Shown here: positions 42,617 through 51,015 of the stretch, piece after piece
Position numbering within the stretch: the stretch's first letter is position 1
Layout: each line of letters starts with the position of its first letter
Assembly: GCA_025454375.1 (NCBI GenBank)
Contig: JALOOO010000003.1
Location: 1 to 64,000, forward strand
Direction: 5' to 3'
Length of the DNA: 64,000 nucleotides
From: Leptolyngbya sp. Prado105
GTDB lineage: Bacteria; Cyanobacteriota; Cyanobacteriia; Leptolyngbyales; Leptolyngbyaceae
Position numbers and translations under genes: made by a program
The notes under the pieces: model-generated
What the model was told of the DNA's origin: nothing
Databases searched by the model: none
What the model saw: the letters and a program-made list of their open reading frames with translations, nothing else

Positions 42617-43549
42617 TTACAGTGCTGAAAAAATCATCCCTCCCCATCCATTGACCCAACCGACGCTATATCGGCAAAAGGCAGGCAAATGTCCCACGGG
42701 AGCCGCGATCGTAAAAGTAAGTTGGTCATATGCGATCGACTCGCCGTTCACAATCCATTCAACTCGACTGCAAAGCGCTTCCCACGCCTCGCGGTAATGA
42801 TCCTGCCCATCCGGTTGACCGCCAAAATTCAGATACAGTTGCTTCTGCACACTAAACCCAAACCGTCCGCCGCTATAGCGTATCCATAGATCATTAATCG
42901 TGCGCAAATCAGCACAGGGGAAATTCAGCAAATCCTGCTCCTGCATCTCACTTCCCTGTTGCTTCCCCACAGCCTGCCGGATAACTAGATAAGTTTCGTA
43001 GTCTGCCTCTTTCCACTGCTGCGCTTTGAGAAGATCTCGCAGTTTTGTATAGTCAACTCCTTTCGCAGATCTGAGATCATCCCCTTTCTGTTGGCGTTCT
43101 TTGAATAAATCCTCGATCGCAGCTTTAATATTCAACGCAATATCGGCAAATGCTTCATGCTGATCTGCCCAGCTTGTCACAGGTTTGGCATCTCTTGGTA
43201 ATGCCTGCAACTTCCCAAAAACCGTATCTTGCCAATCTACAGGACGCAAAATAACCGGAATTACGCGAGCTTCCCCAGCTTCATGGCGCTGCATAGCGAG
43301 TTCTAGCTCAATATCCCAACAGTAATCAGAATTGAGAAAGTAAGCACTGACGAGCAGCAAAATGATGTCTGCGGTTTTCAAATGTCGATCGATTTCATTT
43401 TTCCATTCTGTTCCCGCACTGATTCGGCGATCATGCCAACTCGAAATCAGTCCACGTCGCTCTAAAGATTTCAAGTGCATTGCTAGCTCATCTCGCAATG
43501 CTTCATCTCGATGAGAATAGGAGAAAAATAGCTCAGTTGAATTCTGCAT
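42617..43549 (-). CDS. TIR-GUN4 fusion protein
   Basis: A 310-residue two-domain protein. Residues 1-148 form a TIR (TIR_2-like) domain: ELFFSYSHRDEALRDEL, LISSWHDRRISAG, ADIILLLVSAYFLNSDYCW, with Glu81 or Glu83 after CWDIELELAM as the candidate catalytic glutamate of NAD-cleaving TIRs, and ARVIPVILRPVDW. Residues 166-297 form a GUN4 domain: YTKLRDLLKAQQWKEADYET, LLNFPCADLRTINDLWIRYS, GRFGFSVQKQ and APVGHLPAF. GUN4 binds porphyrins and stimulates magnesium chelatase. No signal peptide or membrane part is present. The fusion suggests tetrapyrrole-dependent signalling or a defence-type NADase with a porphyrin sensor; both are inference. Confidence 0.9.
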   Translation of the reverse strand: MQNSTELFFSYSHRDEALRDELAMHLKSLERRGLISSWHDRRISAGTEWKNEIDRHLKTADIILLLVSAYFLNSDYCWDIELELAMQRHEAGEARVIPVILRPVDWQDTVFGKLQALPRDAKPVTSWADQHEAFADIALNIKAAIEDLFKERQQKGDDLRSAKGVDYTKLRDLLKAQQWKEADYETYLVIRQAVGKQQGSEMQEQDLLNFPCADLRTINDLWIRYSGGRFGFSVQKQLYLNFGGQPDGQDHYREAWEALCSRVEWIVNGESIAYDQLTFTIAAPVGHLPAFCRYSVGWVNGWGGMIFSAL

Positions 43550-43650
43550 CGTTACAACCGGGAATTTTTTCCTTTTATGATAAGCGATCGCTTACAATCT
43601 CACGCTTGCGCTAGGGTTTGCATCCAGTGCGCAGCATAAATTCTCGATCG

Positions 43651-44220
43651 CTAAAACTTCACTTTCTTATAAATCGCTGAAATCGGCATTTGAAACGGAA
43701 TCGAAGAAAACACTAAAGTGTCATTCTCGTCTTCATACTCACTGAGCAACCATTTCCGTTTTCCTGTCTTCGAGAACTGCTCCACATGAATTTCGGATTG
43801 ATCAATCAGAATGTATTCTTGAAAACTCTCTAACGTTCGATAGGATCTGAATTTTCCATCGCGATCGTAGTTCTGTATTGATTCTGAAAGCACTTCAACA
43901 ATGACCACAGGATTCGTAACCGTATCAACGCGCCCCTCAAGCAGCTTTACTTCTCCTTGCACCACCATCACATCTGGATAGGTAAAAATCTTCTTCTTCG
44001 GAATCCATAACCGCAAATCGGTCACAAACGCTTCATAATCTTGATCTTCAAGCGCTAGATTTAAAGTTGCATAAATATTTCCTGCAATTCGATTATGATT
44101 TGGGGTTCCGCCTGTCATTGGGATGATCTCACCATCAATGTAGTCACTTCTAAACTCAGACTGAGTTTCTAGCTCCAAATACTCTTGCGGTGAGTATCGT
44201 CGATCTTGTGCTTGCACCAT
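43651..44220 (-). CDS. Uma2 family (DUF820) nuclease-like protein
   Basis: A 189-residue protein of the Uma2/DUF820 family with the PD-(D/E)XK-like core: FRSDYIDGEIIPMTGGTPNH near the start, FTYPDVMVVQGE (conserved PD) and VVIVEVLSESIQNYDRDGKF (E-V-L-S) in the centre, then EYILIDQSE. It is a very common and often multicopy family in cyanobacteria, annotated as endonuclease from fold similarity; no biological target is known. The gene ends 102 bases upstream of the TIR-GUN4 gene on the same strand, so the two could share a transcript. Confidence 0.88.
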   Translation of the reverse strand: MVQAQDRRYSPQEYLELETQSEFRSDYIDGEIIPMTGGTPNHNRIAGNIYATLNLALEDQDYEAFVTDLRLWIPKKKIFTYPDVMVVQGEVKLLEGRVDTVTNPVVIVEVLSESIQNYDRDGKFRSYRTLESFQEYILIDQSEIHVEQFSKTGKRKWLLSEYEDENDTLVFSSIPFQMPISAIYKKVKF

Positions 44221-44484
44221 AGAACCTCCAAGTTCTGACTTTAGTTTAATAAAACCCAGAAAAAATTCTGCGAAACCGAGCGATTTTCTCCTGAAGTTTT
44301 TAGACTAGAAGAGGCTGTGTGATTTGCATACTCGGCAAGGTTCGATCCTACAAAAACTTGAGTCGGATCGCCCCGCAGTGCAAACCATCGCGCAAACGAT
44401 ACGGAAGTGCTGCAAAATTAAACCTGTAGGCTAACGTATAAGCAACGGCAACTGAACTCTAAGAAACGCCAGAAGGAAAGAACT

Positions 44485-45258
44485 ATGGGATTATTTGACC
44501 GCATAAGCCGAGTTGTCCGATCCAATGTCAACGACATGGTGAGCAAGGCAGAAGATCCAGAGAAAATTTTGGAGCAAGCCGTCATCGACATGCAGGAGGA
44601 TCTGATTCAGCTTCGTCAAGCCGTGGCGCAAGCGATCGCTTCTCAGAAACGGACGCAACAGCAATACACCCAAGCCCAAACTGAATCCAATAATTGGCAA
44701 CAGCGGGCACAACTCGCCTTGCAAAAAGGTGATGAAGGATTAGCACGTGAAGCGTTGAGTCGTAAAAAAACTTACACCGAAACAGCAACCTCCCTCAAAA
44801 CTCAACTGGATACCCAAACTGGGCAAGTTGATACCCTCAAGCGCAGTCTGATCGCCCTCGAAGGCAAAATTTCCGAGGCGAAGACCAAGAAAGACATGCT
44901 CAAAGCCCGTGCCAGTGCCGCCAAAGCGCAAGAGCAACTGCAAGGCATGGTCAACAACATGGGAACCAACACCGCCATGGCTGCCTTCGAGCGCATGGAA
45001 GATAAAGTTCTGCAACTCGAAGCGCGATCGCAAGCCGCCTCAGAACTCGCTGGAGCCGATTTAGAATCTCAATTTCGTGCCCTCGAATCAGGCGATGTCG
45101 ATCTCGAACTCGAAGCGATGAAGCAGCAAATGCTCGCAGGCTCTGCCCCATCTCAGCAATCGCTTCCCGGAACGGCAACCCCGCAAACCCAAGCACCGAA
45201 AGATGCAGCAGTTGATGCAGAGTTGGAAGACCTGAAGAAGCAGTTGGATAATCTCTAG
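44485..45258 (+). CDS. vipp1: Vipp1 (IM30), thylakoid membrane ESCRT-III/PspA-family protein
   Basis: A 257-residue, almost wholly alpha-helical PspA/IM30 protein. The N-terminal amphipathic helix MGLFDRISRVVRSNVNDMV binds membranes; AEDPEKILEQAVIDMQEDLI follows, then long coiled coils. The C-terminal extension after residue 220 (PGTATPQTQAPKDAAVDAEL and EDLKKQLDNL) is the extra helix that separates Vipp1 from PspA. It oligomerises into rings and rods and maintains thylakoid membranes. AGAAGGAAAG lies before the ATG. The Hsp33 gene follows after 163 bases. Confidence 0.95.
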   Translation: MGLFDRISRVVRSNVNDMVSKAEDPEKILEQAVIDMQEDLIQLRQAVAQAIASQKRTQQQYTQAQTESNNWQQRAQLALQKGDEGLAREALSRKKTYTETATSLKTQLDTQTGQVDTLKRSLIALEGKISEAKTKKDMLKARASAAKAQEQLQGMVNNMGTNTAMAAFERMEDKVLQLEARSQAASELAGADLESQFRALESGDVDLELEAMKQQMLAGSAPSQQSLPGTATPQTQAPKDAAVDAELEDLKKQLDNL

Positions 45259-45372
45259 GTAAAAAGTGGGGAGTAGAGCGTGAAGAGAATATCCGCTTCG
45301 TCCCAAACGAGAAGCTAACATTCCCACTCTCAAATCTCCCCACTCCCTACCCCCCACCCTTTTCCCTTCATC

Positions 45373-45412
45373 TTTCGTTACAATTAGAAAAAGCATCAAG
45401 ATTGTAACGAAA
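45373..45412 (+). promoter_or_regulatory. Perfect 12-bp inverted repeat abutting the hslO ribosome binding site
   Basis: TTTCGTTACAAT (45373-45384) and ATTGTAACGAAA (45401-45412) are exact complements around a 16-base loop. The right arm runs into the hslO Shine-Dalgarno (AAGGA, 45412-45416), 5 bases before the ATG. In RNA this hairpin would crowd or mask the ribosome binding site; in DNA the left arm contains a -10-like TACAAT. It could be an RNA thermometer-type switch, an operator, or a promoter with incidental symmetry. Confidence 0.5.
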
Positions 45413-45421
45413 AGGATTTTC

Positions 45422-46318
45422 ATGGCTGACCAGTTAATACGTGCAACTGCCGCAGACGGTGGAATTCGAGCAGTTGGAGTGATTACGAATCGTCTTTGTG
45501 AAGAAGCGAGACAGCGCCACAACCTCTCGTATGTCGCGACCGCAGCATTAGGCAGAACCATGTCAGCAGGACTCTTGCTGGCATCCAGTATGAAAAGACC
45601 CGAATCGCGAGTGAATATCCGCATTCGCGGCAATGGTCCGATGGGCGGTCTGATGGTCGATGCGGGACTTAATGGAACCGTGCGCGGTTATGTAGACCAT
45701 CCAGAAGTCGAACTGCCCCCCAACGAAATCGGCAAACTCGATGTCGGAGGCGCGATCGGAAAAGAGGGCTATGTCTATGTCGTCCGAGATGTCGGATACG
45801 GTTACCCTTACAGCAGTACCGTCCAACTTGTTTCTGGTGAAATCGGCGATGACTTGACCCATTACTTAGTCACGTCTGAGCAAACCCCTTCCGCCCTGAT
45901 GCTGGGCGTATTTGTCAATGGGGATGGTGTGCAAGCAGCAGGCGGATTACTGATTCAAATCCTCCCGAAAGCAGCAAGCGATCCCGAACTCGTCGCACTT
46001 CTAGAATCGCGACTCTCGACCCTGCAAGGATTTACTCCCTTACTGCAAGCAGGCAAAACCTTACCGATGATTCTTGAAGAACTCCTCGGAGACATCGGCT
46101 TAGAAATATTCCCGGAAACGCAGCTTGTCAGGTTTCATTGTGGCTGCTCCTTCGATCGCGTCATGGGCGCACTCAAACTTTTAGGCGAAGCCGAACTGCG
46201 AGACATGATCGAAAAAGACAAAGGAGCCGAAGCGACCTGTCATTTTTGTAATCAAGTTTACAAAGCAAACATCGACCAACTAGAGCAGTTGATCGATGAA
46301 CTCAAACAAGCAAATTAG
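45422..46318 (+). CDS. hslO: 33 kDa chaperonin Hsp33, redox-regulated
   Basis: A 298-residue holdase chaperone activated by oxidation. The core domain has RATAADGGIRAVGVITNRL, GNGPMGGLMVDAG and VRGYVDHPEVELPP. The C-terminal zinc switch is complete: HCGCSF at about 239 and CHFCNQ at about 272 (a CxC...CxxC arrangement), so disulfide formation on oxidative stress can release zinc and unfold the linker. The Shine-Dalgarno AAGGA is partly within a hairpin arm just upstream. No signal peptide; it acts in the cytoplasm. Confidence 0.96.
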   Translation: MADQLIRATAADGGIRAVGVITNRLCEEARQRHNLSYVATAALGRTMSAGLLLASSMKRPESRVNIRIRGNGPMGGLMVDAGLNGTVRGYVDHPEVELPPNEIGKLDVGGAIGKEGYVYVVRDVGYGYPYSSTVQLVSGEIGDDLTHYLVTSEQTPSALMLGVFVNGDGVQAAGGLLIQILPKAASDPELVALLESRLSTLQGFTPLLQAGKTLPMILEELLGDIGLEIFPETQLVRFHCGCSFDRVMGALKLLGEAELRDMIEKDKGAEATCHFCNQVYKANIDQLEQLIDELKQAN

Positions 46319-46342
46319 ATTTTTGCCAAACCTTAAAATCGA

Positions 46343-46966
46343 CTAGCCTCTTCCTTGTTCTGCATACATGGCTCGAAGCACCAGTGCAGGATCGACCCAT
46401 TGGCTAGAGTATTTCAGACCCCAATGTAAATGCGGCCCGGTCGTGCGTCCGGTCATCCCGACCCGACCAATTCGTTCACCTGCTGGAATCGTCTGACCGT
46501 CATAAATTCGCACATCTCCAGATTGAATATATCTGCCTTGAGCGTCACGACCTGCCGATCCCTGCATATGACAGTAAATATGCTCCCATTCGCCAGATTC
46601 GACGACAACAGAAGTCCCACAGGCACTATTGTCTGAAACCTCGACGACTTTACCCGTCCACCAACTGCGGATATAGCTGCCTTCTGGGGCTGCCATATCC
46701 AAACCGCGATGGAATTCACGGTTATAAGACCCATCAGGAGACATGCGATAGCCGAAAGGTGACGTGTACCCTTGGAAATTTTCGACGGGGAAAGATGCTC
46801 CTTGCCAGCTATTACCTGTCGCTTGCAGATTCGCCTCGATCGCAAGGAGTCCGTGCTGACTCCAAGAGAGAACGATCGCTCCCAAAAATCCCAAAACCAG
46901 AACCACCCAAAATCGTCTCAATGCGAACCTTGAGAGAACAAGTAAAGACCTCCATACTTGTGTCAT
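46343..46966 (-). CDS. M23 family (LytM-type) peptidase, exported or membrane-anchored
   Basis: A 207-residue protein. An N-terminal hydrophobic segment (FWVVLVLGFLGAIVLSW, 19-35) is a signal anchor. The lysostaphin/LytM domain shows zinc ligands H86 and D90 in FHRGLDMA and H181 in GPHLHWGL, with H133 and H179 as the further catalytic histidines, so it should be an active peptidoglycan endopeptidase. AAGGAGA lies 6 bases before the ATG on the minus strand. It is convergent with hslO, only 24 bases away. Confidence 0.9.
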   Translation of the reverse strand: MTQVWRSLLVLSRFALRRFWVVLVLGFLGAIVLSWSQHGLLAIEANLQATGNSWQGASFPVENFQGYTSPFGYRMSPDGSYNREFHRGLDMAAPEGSYIRSWWTGKVVEVSDNSACGTSVVVESGEWEHIYCHMQGSAGRDAQGRYIQSGDVRIYDGQTIPAGERIGRVGMTGRTTGPHLHWGLKYSSQWVDPALVLRAMYAEQGRG

Positions 46967-47465
46967 TCTTTTCTCCTTGTGTGTGAAGAGCGTTCGGTAG
47001 ATGCAATCCGAATCCGATTTTTGCTAACCTGCGAAACCTTGCCTTAGCAAAAATCGGTCAAGGTCATTTAATCACAAAAAATCTTCACAAACCTCGTATA
47101 TTCCTGCAAAAGTGCGTGAAATTTCTCCGTTATATTGCGGTTGCCTCATCAAATCTTTATCTTTCACAAAATTTATATTGATTCACCAGGACGCGATCGT
47201 ATAGGAGTACCGCAAAATTTCGCGATCGACTTCACTGAACCTGATTTTTCGGATGCTTCTTAGTCAGAACTTGCGAGTTTGTACTGAGATCAAAATTAAT
47301 CCGCAACTTTACCCATTTCCGTATCTAGTCTTTCAATAGATCCGTATTTTTACCAATGCTTGATGTGATTTTATACATACTTCACTTCTAAGCTCGAAAC
47401 TCTAACCTTATGATGAGCCAGGAGTGACTCGATAGCTCAGTTTTAATCGAGGTAAAAAAGATTTT
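46967..47465. other. Divergent intergenic region with no gene recognised
   Basis: 499 bases between the M23 gene (minus) and the repeat-protein gene (plus). Apart from the 47014-47057 inverted repeat, I see AT-rich sequence, HIP1-like GCGATCG sites and no ORF with start context. GAGGTAAAAAAG before the ATG at 47466 is a possible ribosome binding site. Confidence 0.5.
47014..47057. repeat. 14-bp perfect inverted repeat upstream of the M23 peptidase gene
   Basis: CCGATTTTTGCTAA (47014-47027) and TTAGCAAAAATCGG (47044-47057) are exact complements with a 16-base loop. It lies 48 bases before the M23 start, in the likely leader or promoter region. Confidence 0.8.
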
Positions 47466-49235
47466 ATGGCAACATCAGATGCGACCACATCACTAATTGA
47501 CGCAACGTCTCTAAAAACACCTTCAGATGCGTCTGGACTCACCGTCGATGCCCCGAAAGCTGCATGGCATGACAGCAGATCGAGCGCCTTAATCTGGCGC
47601 AATCAAGCCACTGACCAAACGGCTGCTTGGGGAATTCAAGGCACAACCTATCAAAATAGTTCACTTTTTCAAAGCACCCCTCCACTCGGTGCGAATTCTC
47701 CCTGGCAATTAGTGGATGCGGGCGGATTTGAAGAGGATGAAAACATCTTACTCTGGCGCAATCAATCGAGTGACCAAACGGCGATTTGGACATTCAACGG
47801 TACGACCTACGGGGGAGGCGCACTCATATCAGGTGCGCCTCCTTTGGGCAGCAATTCGCCTTGGAGACTGGTCGGAGGAGTGACACTTGATGAGACTGCA
47901 ACTTTGGTTTGGCGTAATCAAGCCACGGATCAAACTGCAATTTGGTCGCTGAGTGACGATGGTGTATTTCAGTCTGGAACTTTATTAAGCGGAACTCCAA
48001 CGCTGGGCGCAAACTCTCCCTGGAGACTCGTCGATGCAGTCGGCGATGGCGAGGAATTAGAACTGCTCTGGCGCAATCAAGCAACCGATCAAACTGCGAT
48101 CTGGAATTTCGAGGGGTCAACGTTCGTTTCGGGTGAGATCGTCACTAGCACTCCCTCGCTCGGCAGTAATTCTCCCTGGGAATTAACTAAATTTGTCGAT
48201 GTCGATGGCAATGACAGCGCAGATTTGATCTGGCAGAATCGCACAAGTGGTCAGCAAGCGATTTGGTTCCTCAATGACTCACAGTTTGCATCTGGGGAAC
48301 TGATTGGGAATGCCCCGAATCCGGGTGCAAGTTGGCAAATTGTTGGCATGATTTCCGTTGATACTTCTACGATCGCTGATCTCGAAGGACTCGTGACTCC
48401 ACCTGCTGCGGCTGTGACTGAGCTTCCAGCAACCAATAATCTGATCTGGGCAAATGATATCAACGATCAAAGTGCTGCTTGGGAGATCAATACTGACGAC
48501 CAAGGCGCAGTCTTTGTCGATGGAACCTTGATTCAAGGCGCTCCTGATTTAGGACTGAATTCACCTTGGAAACTGATCGATGCGATCGCCAAACCAAATG
48601 GCGGGACGCAATATCTCTGGCGCAATCCGGTCAGTGATCAAACAGCAGTTTGGGAGATTGAGAGCAATACGTTTGTGTCGAGTACCATTCTTGGGAATGC
48701 ACCCACTCTAGGGAGCAATTCTCAGTGGGAACTGATCGCGAATGTCTTCCTGGGTAGTTCTGATCAAACGACTTTGGTATGGCGCAATCAAGCCACGGAT
48801 CAAACCGCAGTTTGGACGTTTGATGCGAACTACCAGTTCGTTTCTGGGGAACTCATTACGGATGCACCAATTTTAGGCGCAAATTCGCAGTGGAAACTGG
48901 TGGATGCAGTCGATAGCTTCGGCAAACTAGACTTAGTATGGCGCAATGAAGCGATCGATTCTTCTGGGTTCTGGATCGTGGATGGCAATGAATTCTCCTC
49001 GAGCGGTGTGATTCAAAACGCACCCACGGTCGGGATCAATTCTGCCTGGAAATTGCTGAAAGCGGAAGATGTCGATGGCGATCTCAGTCCTGATTTGATC
49101 TGGCAAAATTCTGCCACGGGTCAGCAAGCAATCTGGTATCTTGATGACTTTGCTTTCACCTCTGGAGCAATTTTAGCAGACGCACCCAATCCTGGTGCAA
49201 ATTGGAGAATTGTTGGTGCAGTTGAACTTGACTGA
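47466..49235 (+). CDS. Ten-repeat beta-propeller-like protein (FG-GAP/VCBS-type), two blocks of five
   Basis: A 589-residue protein of ten ~50-residue repeats with the consensus LxWRNQATDQTAxW, SGxLIxxAPxLGxNSPWxLVDA. Repeats 5 and 10 differ together: they start DLIWQN after DVDGxxSxD, have TGQQAIW and end PNPGA(S/N)WxIVG, and only the sequences leading into them carry the DxDGxxxxD calcium-type loop of FG-GAP repeats. A Pro/Ala linker (LVTPPAAAVTELP) joins the blocks. Each block may form a separate propeller or one protein may form a ten-blade structure. There is no N-terminal signal peptide, so export, if any, would use another route. Function unknown. Confidence 0.8.
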   Translation: MATSDATTSLIDATSLKTPSDASGLTVDAPKAAWHDSRSSALIWRNQATDQTAAWGIQGTTYQNSSLFQSTPPLGANSPWQLVDAGGFEEDENILLWRNQSSDQTAIWTFNGTTYGGGALISGAPPLGSNSPWRLVGGVTLDETATLVWRNQATDQTAIWSLSDDGVFQSGTLLSGTPTLGANSPWRLVDAVGDGEELELLWRNQATDQTAIWNFEGSTFVSGEIVTSTPSLGSNSPWELTKFVDVDGNDSADLIWQNRTSGQQAIWFLNDSQFASGELIGNAPNPGASWQIVGMISVDTSTIADLEGLVTPPAAAVTELPATNNLIWANDINDQSAAWEINTDDQGAVFVDGTLIQGAPDLGLNSPWKLIDAIAKPNGGTQYLWRNPVSDQTAVWEIESNTFVSSTILGNAPTLGSNSQWELIANVFLGSSDQTTLVWRNQATDQTAVWTFDANYQFVSGELITDAPILGANSQWKLVDAVDSFGKLDLVWRNEAIDSSGFWIVDGNEFSSSGVIQNAPTVGINSAWKLLKAEDVDGDLSPDLIWQNSATGQQAIWYLDDFAFTSGAILADAPNPGANWRIVGAVELD

Positions 49236-49339
49236 GGTAGGGTAATCGTTTCAGGGTTCTCGTATTGAGATTAAAGGATCGACTAAACTTCGGTTGATTT
49301 TTCTATCACAATTTTTCTACCACAATAAATGAATCAGGA

Positions 49340-49383
49340 AGAGTGTTTGCTACGAGGTTCGCTCGATCGCAGACACTCTTTTT
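49340..49383 (+). terminator. Rho-independent terminator after the repeat-protein gene
   Basis: AGAGTGTTTGC (49340-49350) pairs with GCAGACACTCT (49369-49379), with one G-T pair, followed by TTTT. The loop contains a smaller CGAG/CTCG stem. Confidence 0.65.
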
Positions 49384-49482
49384 GCGATCGAGATGATTGT
49401 TTGCATTAAAACAATTCCTGTGTTATTCTAATTTCATATAGTACGAATCCAAACAATCTAAATTCAAACTTTAGGAGGATTT

Positions 49483-50181
49483 ATGATTACGCTTCGCAGA
49501 GCAACCGATCGTGGACATGCAGATCACGGCTGGTTGAATTCGTATCACACGTTTTCGTTTGCGAACTACTACGATCCGGCGCACATAGGTTTCCGCAAGC
49601 TGCGCGTGATCAATGAAGACCGGGTCGCTGGTGGCGGGGGGTTTTCACCTCATTCTCATCGAGACATGGAGATTATTTCCTATGTTTTAGAAGGCGCATT
49701 AGAACATCAAGACAGCATGGGGACTCGTTCTGTCATTCGTCCGGGAGAAGTGCAACGCATGAGTGCTGGAACGGGTGTGACACATAGTGAGTACAACGCT
49801 TCAAAGACGGATACGGTTCACTTTCTGCAAATCTGGGTGATTCCAGAACAAGCAGGGTTAGAACCTGGATATGAGCAGAAGTTCTACACGCCAGAAGAAA
49901 AGCGTGGACAGCTTCGCCTGATTGCTTCTCAAGAGGGGCGAGATCGCTCAGTGACCGTGCATCAAGACCTGAATCTCTATGCCACGATCCTGGGTGAAGG
50001 TGAATCTTTGCAGCATGAACTGAACCTCGATCGACATCTCTGGGTGCAAGTGGTGCGCGGTCGTGCGATCGTCAATGGGGAAGTTCTGAATGCAGGAGAT
50101 GCTGTTTCGATCTCAGACGAATCGAAACTGGAATTAGTCGGGCAAGACTTGGCTGAAATTCTAGTGTTTGATTTGGCTTAG
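49483..50181 (+). CDS. Pirin family protein (YhhW-like)
   Basis: A 232-residue bicupin. The N-terminal cupin has the metal-binding region FSPHSHRDMEIISYVLEGAL, giving two His and one Glu, and GTGVTHSEYNAS completes the site. The second cupin (LYATILGEGESLQHEL) lacks the histidines, as usual for pirins. Bacterial pirins of this type (YhhW in E. coli) oxidise quercetin in vitro; physiological roles are varied. A very good Shine-Dalgarno, AGGAGG, precedes the ATG by about 5 bases. Confidence 0.92.
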   Translation: MITLRRATDRGHADHGWLNSYHTFSFANYYDPAHIGFRKLRVINEDRVAGGGGFSPHSHRDMEIISYVLEGALEHQDSMGTRSVIRPGEVQRMSAGTGVTHSEYNASKTDTVHFLQIWVIPEQAGLEPGYEQKFYTPEEKRGQLRLIASQEGRDRSVTVHQDLNLYATILGEGESLQHELNLDRHLWVQVVRGRAIVNGEVLNAGDAVSISDESKLELVGQDLAEILVFDLA

Positions 50182-50269
50182 TGCTAGTACCAGAGTGATC
50201 CCGTGATGGCAAGGGGAAAGCTGGGACATTAGGGATGTCTAGCCTCCGTTAAATTTGGGACTGCGATCC

Positions 50270-50623
50270 TTACTTCGATCTCACAAGCACTAACCCAAGA
50301 CTCAAGACAATTAAGGCAACTAAAGCAAGCCAACCCGCATTCCGTCGAATCCAAACGCCGGACTGCATCTCGTATCGAGTCGGAGTACTGACGATCGGCA
50401 TCGTGACATTGTGATACATCGTGCATTCTCGTGCATCGGGTCGCTGGGGATAGTTACAAGAATCATCCGCATCATAAATACAGGTTTTGCAGAGCGATTC
50501 TTCTCCCGTTGCCCGATGCAGGACAATGCCGGGATGCCCGTATGCCTTGAGTGGAGTGCGACAGCGAGGACAGGCGATCGCATTGGATTGAATTGTTTGA
50601 CCACAGCGGGGACAATTTGCCAT
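50270..50623 (-). CDS. Zinc-ribbon protein with C-terminal membrane helix
   Basis: A 117-residue protein. The N-terminus has a double zinc ribbon: NCPRCGQTIQ and IACPRCRTPLKAYG. A second Cys set follows (LCKTCIYDADDSCNYPQRP and ECTMYHN), which may bind another metal. Residues 94-114 (AGWLALVALIVLSLGLVLV) are a membrane helix and the protein ends in a short basic tail. The ATG at 50623 is chosen because MANCPRCG is the natural ribbon start; the ORF-track leader is spurious. It lies 2 bases after the stop of the TIGR03792-type gene, so the two are one operon. No known function. Confidence 0.8.
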   Translation of the reverse strand: MANCPRCGQTIQSNAIACPRCRTPLKAYGHPGIVLHRATGEESLCKTCIYDADDSCNYPQRPDARECTMYHNVTMPIVSTPTRYEMQSGVWIRRNAGWLALVALIVLSLGLVLVRSK

Positions 50624-50625
50624 CG

Positions 50626-50934
50626 TTACCGACCGTTGAATTTGCGAACTTGATATTCTTTTTGTTCTAGAAATGAGAAGCTCTGTCCCATTGCTTTGAC
50701 GAATCGTTGTTCTGTCTGTTCTAAAACCGAAGCTGGAACACTTTTCCAAGCTTCTTTCGTTTCCCAGTGAATGACCATTATAAGTTCCGATTCATCGTCA
50801 GGATTGAACCAGATTTCTTTTCCAACATAGCCCGGATAAGCTGAAAGTGTCGCTGTCCAAATTTCGGTATCTTTCTGAATATAAGTTTCTCTCAGTTCGA
50901 TCGGAACTTTCACTTTCAACCATTCGATTACCAT
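50626..50934 (-). CDS. TIGR03792 family protein (ABM-like)
   Basis: A 102-residue protein matching the cyanobacterial TIGR03792 family, a ferredoxin-like/antibiotic biosynthesis monooxygenase-type fold: MVIEWLKVKVPIELRETYIQ, EIWTATLSAYPGYVGKEIW, then MVIHWETKEAWKSVP and EYQVRKFNGR at the end. Catalytic activity has not been established for this family. The ATG at 50934 is preferred to the ORF-track start at 50964. The zinc-ribbon gene is immediately downstream. Confidence 0.85.
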   Translation of the reverse strand: MVIEWLKVKVPIELRETYIQKDTEIWTATLSAYPGYVGKEIWFNPDDESELIMVIHWETKEAWKSVPASVLEQTEQRFVKAMGQSFSFLEQKEYQVRKFNGR

Positions 50935-51015
50935 AGTTCTACCCGCAGGGGAATGACACAACATTACCGTCCAAACTAGCTTAGATTCTAACGCTTTCGG
51001 GATGAGTGAGTGCGG

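Noticed and set aside
45265-45344. AGTGGGGAG / CTCCCCACT inverted repeat between vipp1 and hslO
   Set aside because: A 9-bp stem with a 62-base loop and no T run; too weak to call a terminator.
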